From: Bacteroidota bacterium
GTDB taxonomy: Bacteria > Bacteroidota > Bacteroidia > Bacteroidales > Lentimicrobiaceae
DNA length: 64,000 nucleotides
Assembly (NCBI GenBank): GCA_009773455.1
Contig: WSXU01000006.1
Location: forward strand, 1-64,000
Reading direction: 5' to 3'
The notes beneath the pieces were generated by a model. That model did not search any database, was not told the origin of the DNA, and worked only from the letters and a program-made list of their open reading frames with translations. Positions 9,590-18,877 of the stretch are shown piece by piece; within the stretch, counting starts at the first letter, position 1, and each line of letters opens with the position of its first letter. The position numbers and the translations under genes were made by a program.

Positions 9590-11197
9590 ATGAGATCAAT
9601 TTGTTTCTATTTTCAGGTGCATCAGCCTTTCCGGCTCAGAACATACAGGTTCTTTGATATTGGTGCAAGCCACCATTATTATGACGAGTATCAGAACCGG
9701 TCGATTGTCAGAAGAGTGGCAGAGCGTTCCTACATTCCGATGAACAACCTGCTTCTTGGTCTTATCAGTGAATACGGAGCCTCATTCAGAGTTAGTTTTT
9801 CCATTTCAGGAATCGCACTTGACCAGTTCGAGATGTACGCACCCGAGGCCCTCGCCAGTTTTAAAAAGCTGGCTGCAACAGGCAATGTTGAGTTTCTGGC
9901 TGAAACTTATGCACATTCACTGGCAGCACTGAAAGATCCTGAAGAGTTCAAATCGCAGGTAAGGAAACATGCCGACCGCATTGAACAGTTGTTCGGAGTT
10001 CGTCCGACTGCCTTCCGCAATACTGAGTTAATTTATTCCGATTATATTGGTTCAATGGTCTATGATCTCGGCTACAATGTAATGCTGACAGAAGGAGCCA
10101 AGCATATCCTCGGCTGGAAGAGTCCTAATTTCCTTTATTGCAGCGGAGCCAATCCGAAATTGAAATTATTGCTCCGAAACTATCAGCTGAGTGATGACAT
10201 CGCCTTCCGTTTTTCGAACCAGAGCTGGATAGAATGGCCATTGACTGCTGAAAAATTTTCAAAATGGCTGAATACATTTGATAAAAACCAACCAGTTGTC
10301 AATATCTTCCTGGACTATGAATCCTTTGGAGAGCATCAGTGGGCTGAAACAGGCATTTTTGAGTTCATGAAGGCATTGCCGAAACAGGTATTTGCCAATA
10401 CAGGCTTTAAATTCGGCACACCATCACAGATTGCTTCGAAGCTTCAGCCGGTAGCCGCCGTGAATGTTCCCCATCCGATCTCCTGGGCAGATGAAGAACG
10501 TGACCTTACAGCCTGGCTCGGAAATGAGATGCAAGACGAAGCCTTTGAAAGCCTTTATAACCTGGCTCAGAAAGTACGCATGAGCAACAACAACGAAATT
10601 CAGAAAGACTGGCTTTACCTGCAGACTTCTGACCATTTTTACTACATGTGTACCAAATGGTTCTCAGACGGCGCTGTTCATAAGTACTTCAATCCTTACA
10701 GTACACCCTATGAAGCATTCATCAACTATATGAATATCCTGTCCGATTTCATCGGAAGGGTTGAGCGTATGAATGAACAACAACTTGAAGAAACGGAATC
10801 CTACAATATTCCCGACCCGGCAAGCTTCCTGAAAAAACAGGCAAAAACCACTATTTCAGCTACAGCAGGACCCGATAAGAAAAAAGCAACCGGAAAAAAA
10901 GCCGGAGCAAAAGCAGTTGCAAAGCCTGCAGAGAAAAAGGAAGAAGGAAATTTCAATACTCTTTTTAATCTTTCAAAAAATGAACTGAAAGCAGCAGTTG
11001 ATAAAATCGACATCAAAGATCTCGCCTTTTCACTGATCGATAAAGCTGAAGATGAAATTGAAAAACTCAGGAAAAATCTCCCGGCAGCATATCACAAAGA
11101 ATTGTCAAAGTTGATGAAAGAACTTGGCAAGCCACGCAAAGCGACCATTGAAGCATATCGCACTAAAATTAGCGAAATGTTGAAATCCTTGTTTTAA
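9590..11197 (+). CDS. Glycoside hydrolase family 57 protein (alpha-amylase / glucanotransferase type)
   Basis: 535 residues. The first 400 form a GH57 barrel: FYFQVHQPFRL at the N-terminus, the catalytic nucleophile candidate Glu146 in FRNTELIY, and the acid/base candidate Asp242 in FLDYESFGEHQ. GH57 members include alpha-amylases, 4-alpha-glucanotransferases and branching enzymes, and the present sequence alone does not decide among these. Because no GH13 branching enzyme is visible in the cluster, a branching role is worth considering. The C-terminus carries an unusual Lys/Ala-rich linker (about 420-455), then a charged, mostly helical tail to 535. No signal peptide; cytosolic. Third gene of the glycogen cluster. 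Confidence 0.9.
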   Translation: MRSICFYFQVHQPFRLRTYRFFDIGASHHYYDEYQNRSIVRRVAERSYIPMNNLLLGLISEYGASFRVSFSISGIALDQFEMYAPEALASFKKLAATGNVEFLAETYAHSLAALKDPEEFKSQVRKHADRIEQLFGVRPTAFRNTELIYSDYIGSMVYDLGYNVMLTEGAKHILGWKSPNFLYCSGANPKLKLLLRNYQLSDDIAFRFSNQSWIEWPLTAEKFSKWLNTFDKNQPVVNIFLDYESFGEHQWAETGIFEFMKALPKQVFANTGFKFGTPSQIASKLQPVAAVNVPHPISWADEERDLTAWLGNEMQDEAFESLYNLAQKVRMSNNNEIQKDWLYLQTSDHFYYMCTKWFSDGAVHKYFNPYSTPYEAFINYMNILSDFIGRVERMNEQQLEETESYNIPDPASFLKKQAKTTISATAGPDKKKATGKKAGAKAVAKPAEKKEEGNFNTLFNLSKNELKAAVDKIDIKDLAFSLIDKAEDEIEKLRKNLPAAYHKELSKLMKELGKPRKATIEAYRTKISEMLKSLF

Positions 11198-11272
11198 CCC
11201 CGGGATTACATTAGGGAAAAACACGCATTAAGCATTGAATCTGATCTCACATTTATCCTGACAGAAAATCGA

Positions 11273-11300
11273 AAGGCCTCCGCTTTCAGGCGGTGGCCTT
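11273..11300. other. Hairpin in the gap before the glycogen synthase/phosphorylase gene
   Basis: AAGGCC / GGCCTT outer stem with an inner CCGC / GCGG stem, separated by one mismatch and with a 6-nt loop. It is not followed by a T run. It ends 11 bases before the start codon of the next gene, so it may affect translation or mark a processing site, but no role can be shown. Confidence 0.3.
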
Positions 11301-11311
11301 ATTGTTGAATA

Positions 11312-14300
11312 ATGACAAAACCTGAAATGACAGAACACAAAAGCCTTAAACCTGACTATATTTTTGAAACCAGCTGGGAAATCTGTAACAAAGTAGGTGG
11401 CATTTATACGGTTGTTTCAACCAAAGCCCCCGGGATACAGAAAGAGTTTGAAGATAATTACATCCTCATCGGCCCCGATGTCTGGAAGGAGACAAATAAG
11501 AATCCTGACTTTATTGAAGACCGTTACATCTACCGCTCCTGGCGTGAGCATGCCGAATCGCAGGGTATCAGGCTGAGGATCGGACGCTGGAACATCGAAA
11601 GTAACCCCATCGTGGTACTGGTCGATTTTACACCCTATTTCCAGATCAAAGACAAGATTTTTGCCAACTTCTGGGAAACCTATCAGCTCGACTCCATCTC
11701 GGGGCAGTGGGATTATGTGGAACCTGCTCTTTTCGGGTATGCTGCAGCTAAAGTGATTGAGAGTTTTTATGAATTCAACCTTACTGCCCACGACAGGATC
11801 ATTGCTCATTTTCATGAATGGATGACAGGAACCGGCGTGCTTTACCTGCGAGAGTATGTTCCGCAGGTGGGATGTGTATTTACAACACATGCTACGGCTC
11901 TGGGCAGGGCAGTGGCCGGTAACCACCTTCCTTTGTATGGAGAGTTTTCCAGCTATCCACCTGACGGCGCTGCAAGACGATTTGATATCGTTTCCAAATT
12001 TTCACTCGAACGTGCCGCTGCTCAGAGCAGTGATGCCTTTACTACGGTGAGTGACATTACAGCCCTGGAGTGCAGCTATTTTCTGAGCCGGCCGGTCGAT
12101 CTGGTTACACCCAATGGTTTTGACGACAGTTTTACCCCCGGTGCAGCTGAATTTGAAAATCGCCGGGGAATGGCTAGGATCAAGCTGATGCAGATTTCAA
12201 GGGCAATGTTTAATCTTGACCTTCCTGACGATACCCTGCTCCTGGTCAACAGCGGCAGATATGAATTCAGAAACAAAGGCATTGATCTTTATATTGATTC
12301 ACTGGCAGAATTAAACAAGGCGCCGGATCTGAAAAAAACCATTATTGGTTTTATCACGGTTCCGGCAAACCATTCAGGACCGTCCGCGTCATTGCTGGCC
12401 AGGCTGAATGATCCGGATTTTACTGCACCTACCCAGGGTCAGTATCTTACTCACGGGTTGTTTGAACCTGAGCATGACCAGGTGATCAATAAAGCAAAAG
12501 CTGCCGGCCTGCTTAACCGACCTGAAGACAAAGTAAAACTGATATTTGTACCATCCTACCTCAGCGGATCCGATGGCGTTTTCAATTTCTCCTATTATGA
12601 GCTGTTGATAGGTTTTGATCTTTCAGTATTTCCATCCTACTATGAACCCTGGGGCTATACCCCGCTTGAGAGCCTGGCTTTCCATATCCCTACCATTACA
12701 ACATCACTCGCGGGCTTTGGTCTCTGGATCCGTGAGAAACGGAAAGACCATGAGCCGGGCGCCTGGGTTATCGATCGGAATGATACAAACAGCCTTGAGG
12801 TAACGCGTAAAATTTGCGGGATAATTCTGAAATATTCCGGGTTTGACAGGAAACAGATTGAGGAATCACGCGAAAAGGCATTCAGTATTTCGCGTATTGC
12901 CTTATGGCATGAACTTGCCGGTAAATACCACGAAGCCTATTCAATAGCGCTGAAAAAAGTACAGGGTCGCGAAGAACTTTTCCGTGACAAACGGACGCCG
13001 GATCTGCTCATGGCTTTTCCTCTGAAGAAACATCAGGCTCCTGTCTGGAATAAGGTGCTGGTGAAACCGGGTATACCTGAGCGGTTCAATGGTCTGAAGC
13101 GGATTTCGCGTAACCTTTGGTGGACCTGGCAGCCCCATGCAACAGAACTATTCAGGATGATCGACCCCATTCAGTGGGAAATCCTGAACCACAATCCTAT
13201 TGCCCTCATGGAATCGCTGACGGTTAAACAGATGTTACAACTTGAACGTAACGAGGTTTTTCTGAACAAGCTCGACCAGATTTATGAGGAGTTCGAATCC
13301 TACATGAAAAAAGCCACAGAAAAGCCGAAGCATCAGGTGGCCTATTTCAGTATGGAATATGGTCTGCACGATACCGTACAGATATTTTCAGGAGGATTGG
13401 GTGTACTTGCGGGCGATTACCTGAAAGAGGCAAGTGATTCCAATGTTAACCTGGTTGCAGTCGGACTACTATACAGGTATGGCTATTTCCGCCAGAACCT
13501 GTCAACTTTTGGTGATCAGATTGCAAGTTATTCGCCGCAGAAATTCACCCATATGCCTCTCAAGCCGGTCCGTAACGGAAACGGTGAATGGGTTATGGTC
13601 ACACTGGCCCTGCCAGGCCGCACCCTCTATGCCAAAGTCTGGAAACTTGATGTGGGACGTATTCCATTGTACCTGCTCGATGCCGATCTGGATGAAAACA
13701 ACGAAGCTGACAGGTCAATTACCCACCAGTTATACGGTGGAGACTGGGATAACAGGTTTAAACAGGAACTGTTGCTTGGTGTAGGTGGAATCCGACTGCT
13801 CAATGCCCTGCATATGAAACCCGACATCTATCATTGCAATGAAGGTCATGCTGCTTTTATTGGCATTGAGAGGCTCCGTCTCCTGGTTCAGGATCAGAAA
13901 TTCCCTTTCGATCAGGCAGTTGAAATTGTGAGATCAACACAACTCTTCACCACTCATACACCGGTACCGGCAGGTCACGATGCCTTCAGCGAAGACGTTC
14001 TCAGGGCCTATATTCCGCATTACGCCGATCGTTTGAACATAACCTGGAATTCCTTTATGAACCTTGGAAGGTTTGTTGAAGATAAACTGGATGAAAAGTT
14101 CTCGATGAGTGTGCTGGCTACGCGGTTATCACAGGAAATGAATGGTGTGAGCCGCATCCATGGCAGGGTGAGCCGTGAAATGTTCCAGGGTATGTTCGAA
14201 GGGTATTATTCAAACGAACTATACATCAGCCATGTTACCAACGGAGTGCATCTGCCTACCTGGACATCCCCGGCATGGCAGGCACTGTATAAAAAAACAT

Positions 14301-15580
14301 TCGGCGATGATTTTCTCCAGCATCAGGCTGACCGTAAGTTATGGGAGAAAATTCAGGATGTCCCCGATGAAGAAATCTGGAACCTCCGTCAGCAGCACAG
14401 GAAAGAGTTGTTTGATTACCTGCGCCGGCGGTTGGGCGAAGATCTTAAACGCAGGCAGGAAAGTCCGAAGTTTATCCTTCGTACCCTTGAAACATTAAAT
14501 GAGAAAACCCTTACCATTGGTTTTGCACGAAGATTCGCCACTTACAAACGCGCCTATCTTCTTTTTAATAACCTTGACAGGCTTTCCCAACTGGTGAACA
14601 ACGCCAGACAACCTGTTCAGTTCATATTTGCAGGTAAGGCACATCCGGCCGATAAAGCCGGACAGGACCTGATCAAGCGGATCATAGAAGTCTCCAAAAT
14701 GCCTGAATTTACAGGGAAAATCATTTTTGTTGAAAATTATGACATGTCACTCGGAGCCAAACTGGTTCAGGGTGTCGATGTATGGCTGAACACCCCGACC
14801 CGGCCGCTTGAAGCTTCAGGTACCAGCGGTGAAAAGGCAATCATGAACGGTGTTGTTAATTTCTCTGTTCTTGATGGATGGTGGGCCGAAGGTTACAAAC
14901 CGGATGCCGGATGGGCACTTCAGGAGGAACGTACATACGAAAACCAGCAATTTCAGGATGAACTGGATGCTGAAAGTATCTACAATATTTTTGCTGAAGA
15001 AATTGTACCCCATTTCTACGATCGTGACGATAAAGGTATTCCACACAAATGGGTGTCGTTTGTTAAAAATACCATTTCAGGTATTGCACCTGAGTTTACC
15101 ATGAAACGGATGATTGATGATTATTATCATCAGTTCTATAATAAACTGGTAAGCCGTTCTGCCATGCTCTTCGACAGGGACTTTGAAGGCATCAGACAAT
15201 TATCGGCCTGGAAACGTAAAATGATCAGGGGATGGGACAGCATCGAAACCGTTTCAGTCAGAATGCCGGACTCAACTAAGAAACCTCTCCGGCTTGGTGA
15301 AAATTATGTTGCAGAAGTCGTACTGAATGTAAATGAACTGGCTGCCCATGATGTAGGACTTGAAATTCTGTTCGGACACAAATTGAACGATGAAGTAAAA
15401 AGCCTCTCCTTTGTCGAAGAAATGACCGTTGCAGGGGTGAATGGAAACATCGTTACGTTCTTTATCGAGATTCCAACCTTACAGGCGGGTGTATTTGACT
15501 TTGCATTCAGATTGTATCCAAAACACCCGTTACTGCCTCACAGACAGGATTTTAACCTGATAAAGTGGATTTCACAATGA
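11312..15580 (+). CDS. Fusion of GT3 glycogen synthase and GT35 alpha-glucan phosphorylase
   Basis: 1422 residues in two enzyme halves. The N-terminal half (about 10-560) is a GT3 glycogen synthase of the animal/fungal type: FETSWEICNKVGGIYTV at the start and the motif PSYYEPWGYTPLES carrying the catalytic acidic pair. The C-terminal half (about 590-1320) starts with a DUF3417-like segment (RISRNLWWTWQPHA), then phosphorylase signatures: MEYGLHDTVQIFSGGLG, HCNEGHAAF, and the PLP-binding GTSGEKA with Lys1175. A beta-rich tail of about 100 residues ends the protein. The two activities are opposite: synthesis from nucleotide-glucose and phosphorolysis to glucose-1-phosphate. Fusions of this type are known in Bacteroidota. 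The gene closes the glycogen cluster. Confidence 0.93.
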   Translation: MTKPEMTEHKSLKPDYIFETSWEICNKVGGIYTVVSTKAPGIQKEFEDNYILIGPDVWKETNKNPDFIEDRYIYRSWREHAESQGIRLRIGRWNIESNPIVVLVDFTPYFQIKDKIFANFWETYQLDSISGQWDYVEPALFGYAAAKVIESFYEFNLTAHDRIIAHFHEWMTGTGVLYLREYVPQVGCVFTTHATALGRAVAGNHLPLYGEFSSYPPDGAARRFDIVSKFSLERAAAQSSDAFTTVSDITALECSYFLSRPVDLVTPNGFDDSFTPGAAEFENRRGMARIKLMQISRAMFNLDLPDDTLLLVNSGRYEFRNKGIDLYIDSLAELNKAPDLKKTIIGFITVPANHSGPSASLLARLNDPDFTAPTQGQYLTHGLFEPEHDQVINKAKAAGLLNRPEDKVKLIFVPSYLSGSDGVFNFSYYELLIGFDLSVFPSYYEPWGYTPLESLAFHIPTITTSLAGFGLWIREKRKDHEPGAWVIDRNDTNSLEVTRKICGIILKYSGFDRKQIEESREKAFSISRIALWHELAGKYHEAYSIALKKVQGREELFRDKRTPDLLMAFPLKKHQAPVWNKVLVKPGIPERFNGLKRISRNLWWTWQPHATELFRMIDPIQWEILNHNPIALMESLTVKQMLQLERNEVFLNKLDQIYEEFESYMKKATEKPKHQVAYFSMEYGLHDTVQIFSGGLGVLAGDYLKEASDSNVNLVAVGLLYRYGYFRQNLSTFGDQIASYSPQKFTHMPLKPVRNGNGEWVMVTLALPGRTLYAKVWKLDVGRIPLYLLDADLDENNEADRSITHQLYGGDWDNRFKQELLLGVGGIRLLNALHMKPDIYHCNEGHAAFIGIERLRLLVQDQKFPFDQAVEIVRSTQLFTTHTPVPAGHDAFSEDVLRAYIPHYADRLNITWNSFMNLGRFVEDKLDEKFSMSVLATRLSQEMNGVSRIHGRVSREMFQGMFEGYYSNELYISHVTNGVHLPTWTSPAWQALYKKTFGDDFLQHQADRKLWEKIQDVPDEEIWNLRQQHRKELFDYLRRRLGEDLKRRQESPKFILRTLETLNEKTLTIGFARRFATYKRAYLLFNNLDRLSQLVNNARQPVQFIFAGKAHPADKAGQDLIKRIIEVSKMPEFTGKIIFVENYDMSLGAKLVQGVDVWLNTPTRPLEASGTSGEKAIMNGVVNFSVLDGWWAEGYKPDAGWALQEERTYENQQFQDELDAESIYNIFAEEIVPHFYDRDDKGIPHKWVSFVKNTISGIAPEFTMKRMIDDYYHQFYNKLVSRSAMLFDRDFEGIRQLSAWKRKMIRGWDSIETVSVRMPDSTKKPLRLGENYVAEVVLNVNELAAHDVGLEILFGHKLNDEVKSLSFVEEMTVAGVNGNIVTFFIEIPTLQAGVFDFAFRLYPKHPLLPHRQDFNLIKWISQ

Positions 15581-15600
15581 TTTTAATGTGATGGATTTTA

Positions 15601-15608
15601 TAATTTCG
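15601..15608 (+). promoter_or_regulatory. Possible -7 box upstream of fabG
   Basis: TAATTTCG, one mismatch from TAnnTTTG, 71 bases before the ATG at 15680. No convincing -33 element, so it is tentative. Confidence 0.3.
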
Positions 15609-15679
15609 GTGATAATTGAGAATCCATCGGCACAATTAAGATTTATTTACAATTGAATATCAAACCCAAAATCAAGAAT

Positions 15680-16426
15680 ATGAAATTACTCGAAGGAAAA
15701 ACGGCCCTGATAACCGGCGGAGCCCGCGGAATCGGGAAGGCCATCGCCCTCAGATTTGCCTCCGAAGGAGCAAATGTTGCTTTCTCTGACCTGAATTACG
15801 ATGATGCAGCCAAAGCGCTTGAAGCTGAACTCTCTGCTTACGGTGTTAAAGCCAAAGGTTTTGCCAGTGATGCCAGTTCATTCGAAGGCAGCGAGAAACT
15901 CATCGATGATGTCATGGCTGACTTTGGCCGTATCGATGTTCTGGTCAACAATGCCGGTATTACCCGCGATAATCTGTTGATGCGCATGTCAGAATCAGAT
16001 TGGGACCTCGTCATCAAAGTGAACCTGAAGTCGGTCTTTAACATGACCAAAGCTGTTCAGAAAGTGATGCTGAAACAAAGAAGCGGTTCTATCATCAACA
16101 TGAGTTCAGTTGTTGGTGTTGGTGGCAATGCAGGACAGTCAAATTATTCAGCGTCAAAAGCCGGACTGATTGGTTTTACCAAATCAATGGCCCAGGAACT
16201 GGGCTCGCGCAGTATACGCTGCAACGCCATTGCGCCTGGTTTCATCGAAACGGATATGACCGCTAAACTTACCGACGAAGTTCGCAAAGCCTGGATTGAA
16301 GATATTCCTCTGCGACGTGGCGGCCGACCCGAAGATGTGGCGGATGTAAGCCTGTTTCTTGCCTCAGACCTGTCATCTTATGTTACTGGACAGGTAATTA
16401 GTGTATGTGGCGGAATGCAGATGTAA
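15680..16426 (+). CDS. fabG: 3-oxoacyl-[acyl-carrier-protein] reductase
   Basis: The ATG at 15680 gives 248 residues beginning MKLLEGKTALITGG, the normal FabG length; a TTG nine codons upstream would add a non-conserved leader. It is a classical short-chain dehydrogenase: nucleotide-binding TGGARGIG near residues 11-18, NNAGIT near 88-93, active-site Ser in INMSSVVG and the catalytic Y-x3-K in YSASKAG. The sequence IRCNAIAPGFIETDMT after it is typical of FabG. The enzyme reduces 3-oxoacyl-ACP with NADPH in fatty acid elongation. It is a single gene followed by a strong terminator. Other SDR functions are possible, but the match to FabG motifs is close throughout. Confidence 0.88.
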   Translation: MKLLEGKTALITGGARGIGKAIALRFASEGANVAFSDLNYDDAAKALEAELSAYGVKAKGFASDASSFEGSEKLIDDVMADFGRIDVLVNNAGITRDNLLMRMSESDWDLVIKVNLKSVFNMTKAVQKVMLKQRSGSIINMSSVVGVGGNAGQSNYSASKAGLIGFTKSMAQELGSRSIRCNAIAPGFIETDMTAKLTDEVRKAWIEDIPLRRGGRPEDVADVSLFLASDLSSYVTGQVISVCGGMQM

Positions 16427-16491
16427 AGTCAGTTAACAGTTTACAACTAACAGTTAATAGTTAATAAATTGATTTCTTGGTTTTTTTAATC

Positions 16492-16517
16492 AGGCTGCCA
16501 GAGGGCAGCCTTTTTTT
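16492..16517 (+). terminator. Rho-independent terminator after fabG
   Basis: Perfect 8-bp stem AGGCTGCC / GGCAGCCT with AGAG loop, followed by a run of seven T starting inside the stem. Located 66 bases after the fabG stop. Confidence 0.85.
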
Positions 16518-16564
16518 CTTTAGAATACCTGTTTTGATTGAAAGTCAATTGGGACCCGGATTGA

Positions 16565-17080
16565 TCATCGGTGTTGATTAATTTCCTGACAATTCTTCTT
16601 TTCGTTCTCTATAAATCCTTCACAATCATACATTTTCCTGTAAATGAGTTTATTTTTCATTTTGAAAATATGTGGTCTCCATCCGAAAATATATAAAGAT
16701 CCGAGCGTTCCTTTCTGAATCAGGAAACACTTTTCCCTGATACCGGATGATGTTTTGAATTTTGCTCCAATCGATGCCCATCCCGGATATATGGCCGGTT
16801 TCTTCTGACATTTGTCCCATGCGGCATCCTCCACACAGGGCTTGCTTTTGAGCCACAAAGTTATGGTATCAAGATTCGGTAAATGGGTAATCTGCATACC
16901 GCTTCCCGGACCGTTATAAAAACTGATCCCTTGTTTTCTCTTTCTGACCTCTTTCCGGATGAGTCGTTCCACTTTTCTGAAATTTTCCTTTTCGACTGCT
17001 TTGCATAAAGCGCATCGATCCTGCGACTGAACCTGGGACAGAAAAAGAAAAGACAGAAGAAATAACAATAGTTTTTTCAT
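16565..17080 (-). CDS. Secreted Cys-containing hypothetical protein
   Basis: 171 residues with a clear signal peptide (MKKLLLFLLSFLFLSQVQSQ). The mature part holds seven Cys (RCALC, KPC, DKC, EKC, YDC, KNC), suggesting disulfides in the periplasm, and a basic stretch RKEVRKRKQG near 43-52. I do not recognise the family. It lies 22 bases downstream of the GT39-like gene on the same strand, so the two are probably cotranscribed, but the context does not reveal a job. Confidence 0.65.
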   Translation of the reverse strand: MKKLLLFLLSFLFLSQVQSQDRCALCKAVEKENFRKVERLIRKEVRKRKQGISFYNGPGSGMQITHLPNLDTITLWLKSKPCVEDAAWDKCQKKPAIYPGWASIGAKFKTSSGIREKCFLIQKGTLGSLYIFGWRPHIFKMKNKLIYRKMYDCEGFIENEKKNCQEINQHR

Positions 17081-17102
17081 TTCGCTACCTTTTAAAAAAG
17101 TT

Positions 17103-18755
17103 TCATTTTGAATTTTCTGCTTCCGGAATTGACATCACTTCATCAACCCTGAAAATGAAAATCGTGTCCACCGGACTTCGTGAAAAAGTCCATGGCGCTA
17201 TTCTCACTGAATTGGAATACATGCTGGCCATGTTGTTTCCTGAGAAAAAAGTGAGCAGGCCGGCTTCTTTCCATTTTTTTTCAACCAGCGACAGTTTAAG
17301 GTTTGTACCGGTCTCCTGTTTTGAAATATTGCCGGGGTATACAAAATAATCACCTGATTTAACAGGAGATTGATGGGTAGCATACTGCAGCATTCCGTTC
17401 TTACGTGAATACCATTGCCAGCCCCAATGACCGGCAGTCCAGACTGTTCTCCCTTTGGGATGTTTAATATCTGCTGCCATTGTCCTGTAATACCCCGCGT
17501 AATAATAGTCTGAGATGCCCAGCAACAATCCCAGCAACAGGGTAAGAACAATTGAAATCCGGTTGATACCCGCATTGATTGAATCAAAACAGAAATGTCC
17601 AAAAAGCAGAATGAACGGGAGAATCAAAAGAATATGACGTGTTGCAATGAAAGGTGCGAATAAAATCATAAACGCAGATAATGAAGCCATAAAAAGGAAT
17701 ACCACGAACGACGCATCTGAGACGTATTTACGCAATCCTTCGGCTTTAATGTGCTTTATGAGCAGCCTGACCAATGCATAGAAAACAATAAACCCATTCA
17801 ATATAAAAATAATGTTCAGCAAAATGGAATTTAGCTCATCGAGTATCAGACCATTCGAAGACAGAATCGCAAGCACTGAAAAACCGGCAAAAAACAATAT
17901 GTAAATGGTTTTTGCATGATTGGAACGGAAAATTGAATAAATCAGGGAGACTGAAAAAACTGACATGGAACCGGTGCAGGCTACAAATGCCCAGAACCGG
18001 TTGATGTGAAACTCTCCTTTCGGCCTGTCGAGGAAATGTATTGAACCATATTCACGATAATTCCACCATGACCAGAGTGCAAGTATAGCTATGGGGATCA
18101 ACAATACCGGCAAATGCCTGTAATCCCGTCTGAAGATGATGACCAGACTCAAAACAACCAACAAGGGCAATACCGAGTATTTGATCATCAATCCCATTCC
18201 CAGCAGCAAGGCAGCAAGGCAATAGTTTCTTAATTTCTCATTTTGCCCTGCCTTGAGAAGGAAATAAGCCGAAAAAAGAACAATGGCAAGCAGGGGAACA
18301 TCCGTCATCAGGTTCTGGTTTACGATCAGTGCAGGGCTGAGGGCAAACAGCAATAACAACGTTTTTCGAGACCGTATGGAAAGGATCTCTGTAAGTTTAA
18401 AGAATCCATACAAAGACAGAAAAGTAAATATGGAAAGCAGCAGATGAAGAGGTATTTCACTCACCCCAAAGATGCCTGCAAATAAGGCTATCAGAAAAAA
18501 GAAAAGGGGGGGCTGGTTGTGACTGTAAATTGGTGTGGGCACATTTTTCCAGTTGATGTAGCCTGACATTGGTGTGGCCGGATGGCTCCTGATCCATTCG
18601 GCAGCTTCAATATGAAAAGTGTCGTCAATATGGAAAGCCTTGTTAATATTTATAGCCGTTAGACCCAGCCATAACAGGATGATAAGAAAGTACCGGTTAT
18701 CTGTGATTTGTTGGATACGGTTACCTGTTACATTCTTTGCTGACGAAAAGGCCAT
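17103..18755 (-). CDS. Membrane glycosyltransferase, GT39/ArnT-like
   Basis: 550 residues with 10 or more predicted membrane helices. The first periplasmic loop has the acidic pair in FHIDDTFHIEAAEWI, followed by HNQPPLFFFLIALFAG, the arrangement of the GT-C superfamily (ArnT, protein O-mannosyltransferases, PF13231-type). Such enzymes transfer a sugar from a polyprenyl-phosphate donor to a lipid, protein or glycan on the periplasmic side. A soluble C-terminal part of about 100 residues follows the last helix. The acceptor is unknown. A -7-like box lies 65 bases upstream. It leads a two-gene unit with the secreted Cys-containing protein. Confidence 0.8.
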   Translation of the reverse strand: MAFSSAKNVTGNRIQQITDNRYFLIILLWLGLTAININKAFHIDDTFHIEAAEWIRSHPATPMSGYINWKNVPTPIYSHNQPPLFFFLIALFAGIFGVSEIPLHLLLSIFTFLSLYGFFKLTEILSIRSRKTLLLLFALSPALIVNQNLMTDVPLLAIVLFSAYFLLKAGQNEKLRNYCLAALLLGMGLMIKYSVLPLLVVLSLVIIFRRDYRHLPVLLIPIAILALWSWWNYREYGSIHFLDRPKGEFHINRFWAFVACTGSMSVFSVSLIYSIFRSNHAKTIYILFFAGFSVLAILSSNGLILDELNSILLNIIFILNGFIVFYALVRLLIKHIKAEGLRKYVSDASFVVFLFMASLSAFMILFAPFIATRHILLILPFILLFGHFCFDSINAGINRISIVLTLLLGLLLGISDYYYAGYYRTMAADIKHPKGRTVWTAGHWGWQWYSRKNGMLQYATHQSPVKSGDYFVYPGNISKQETGTNLKLSLVEKKWKEAGLLTFFSGNNMASMYSNSVRIAPWTFSRSPVDTIFIFRVDEVMSIPEAENSK

Positions 18756-18819
18756 TCAGATCAAAGTTTTGGATGTATTTCTTCCTGCGATATTCCGGGA
18801 ACACAAAATCTGTGCTAAA

Positions 18820-18827
18820 CAAATATA
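18820..18827 (-). promoter_or_regulatory. Bacteroidota -7 box for the GT39-like gene
   Basis: TATATTTG on the minus strand, an exact TAnnTTTG match about 65 bases upstream of the start. A possible ATTG element lies 16 bases further upstream, a short spacing. Confidence 0.45.
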
Positions 18828-18877
18828 TGACTTAAATGATTTCCAATATTATAAATGCGAAATGTATCCGGGATGAT

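Noticed and set aside
15653-15679. Upstream TTG start for fabG
   Set aside because: Adds nine non-conserved residues; the ATG at 15680 gives the family length and N-terminus.
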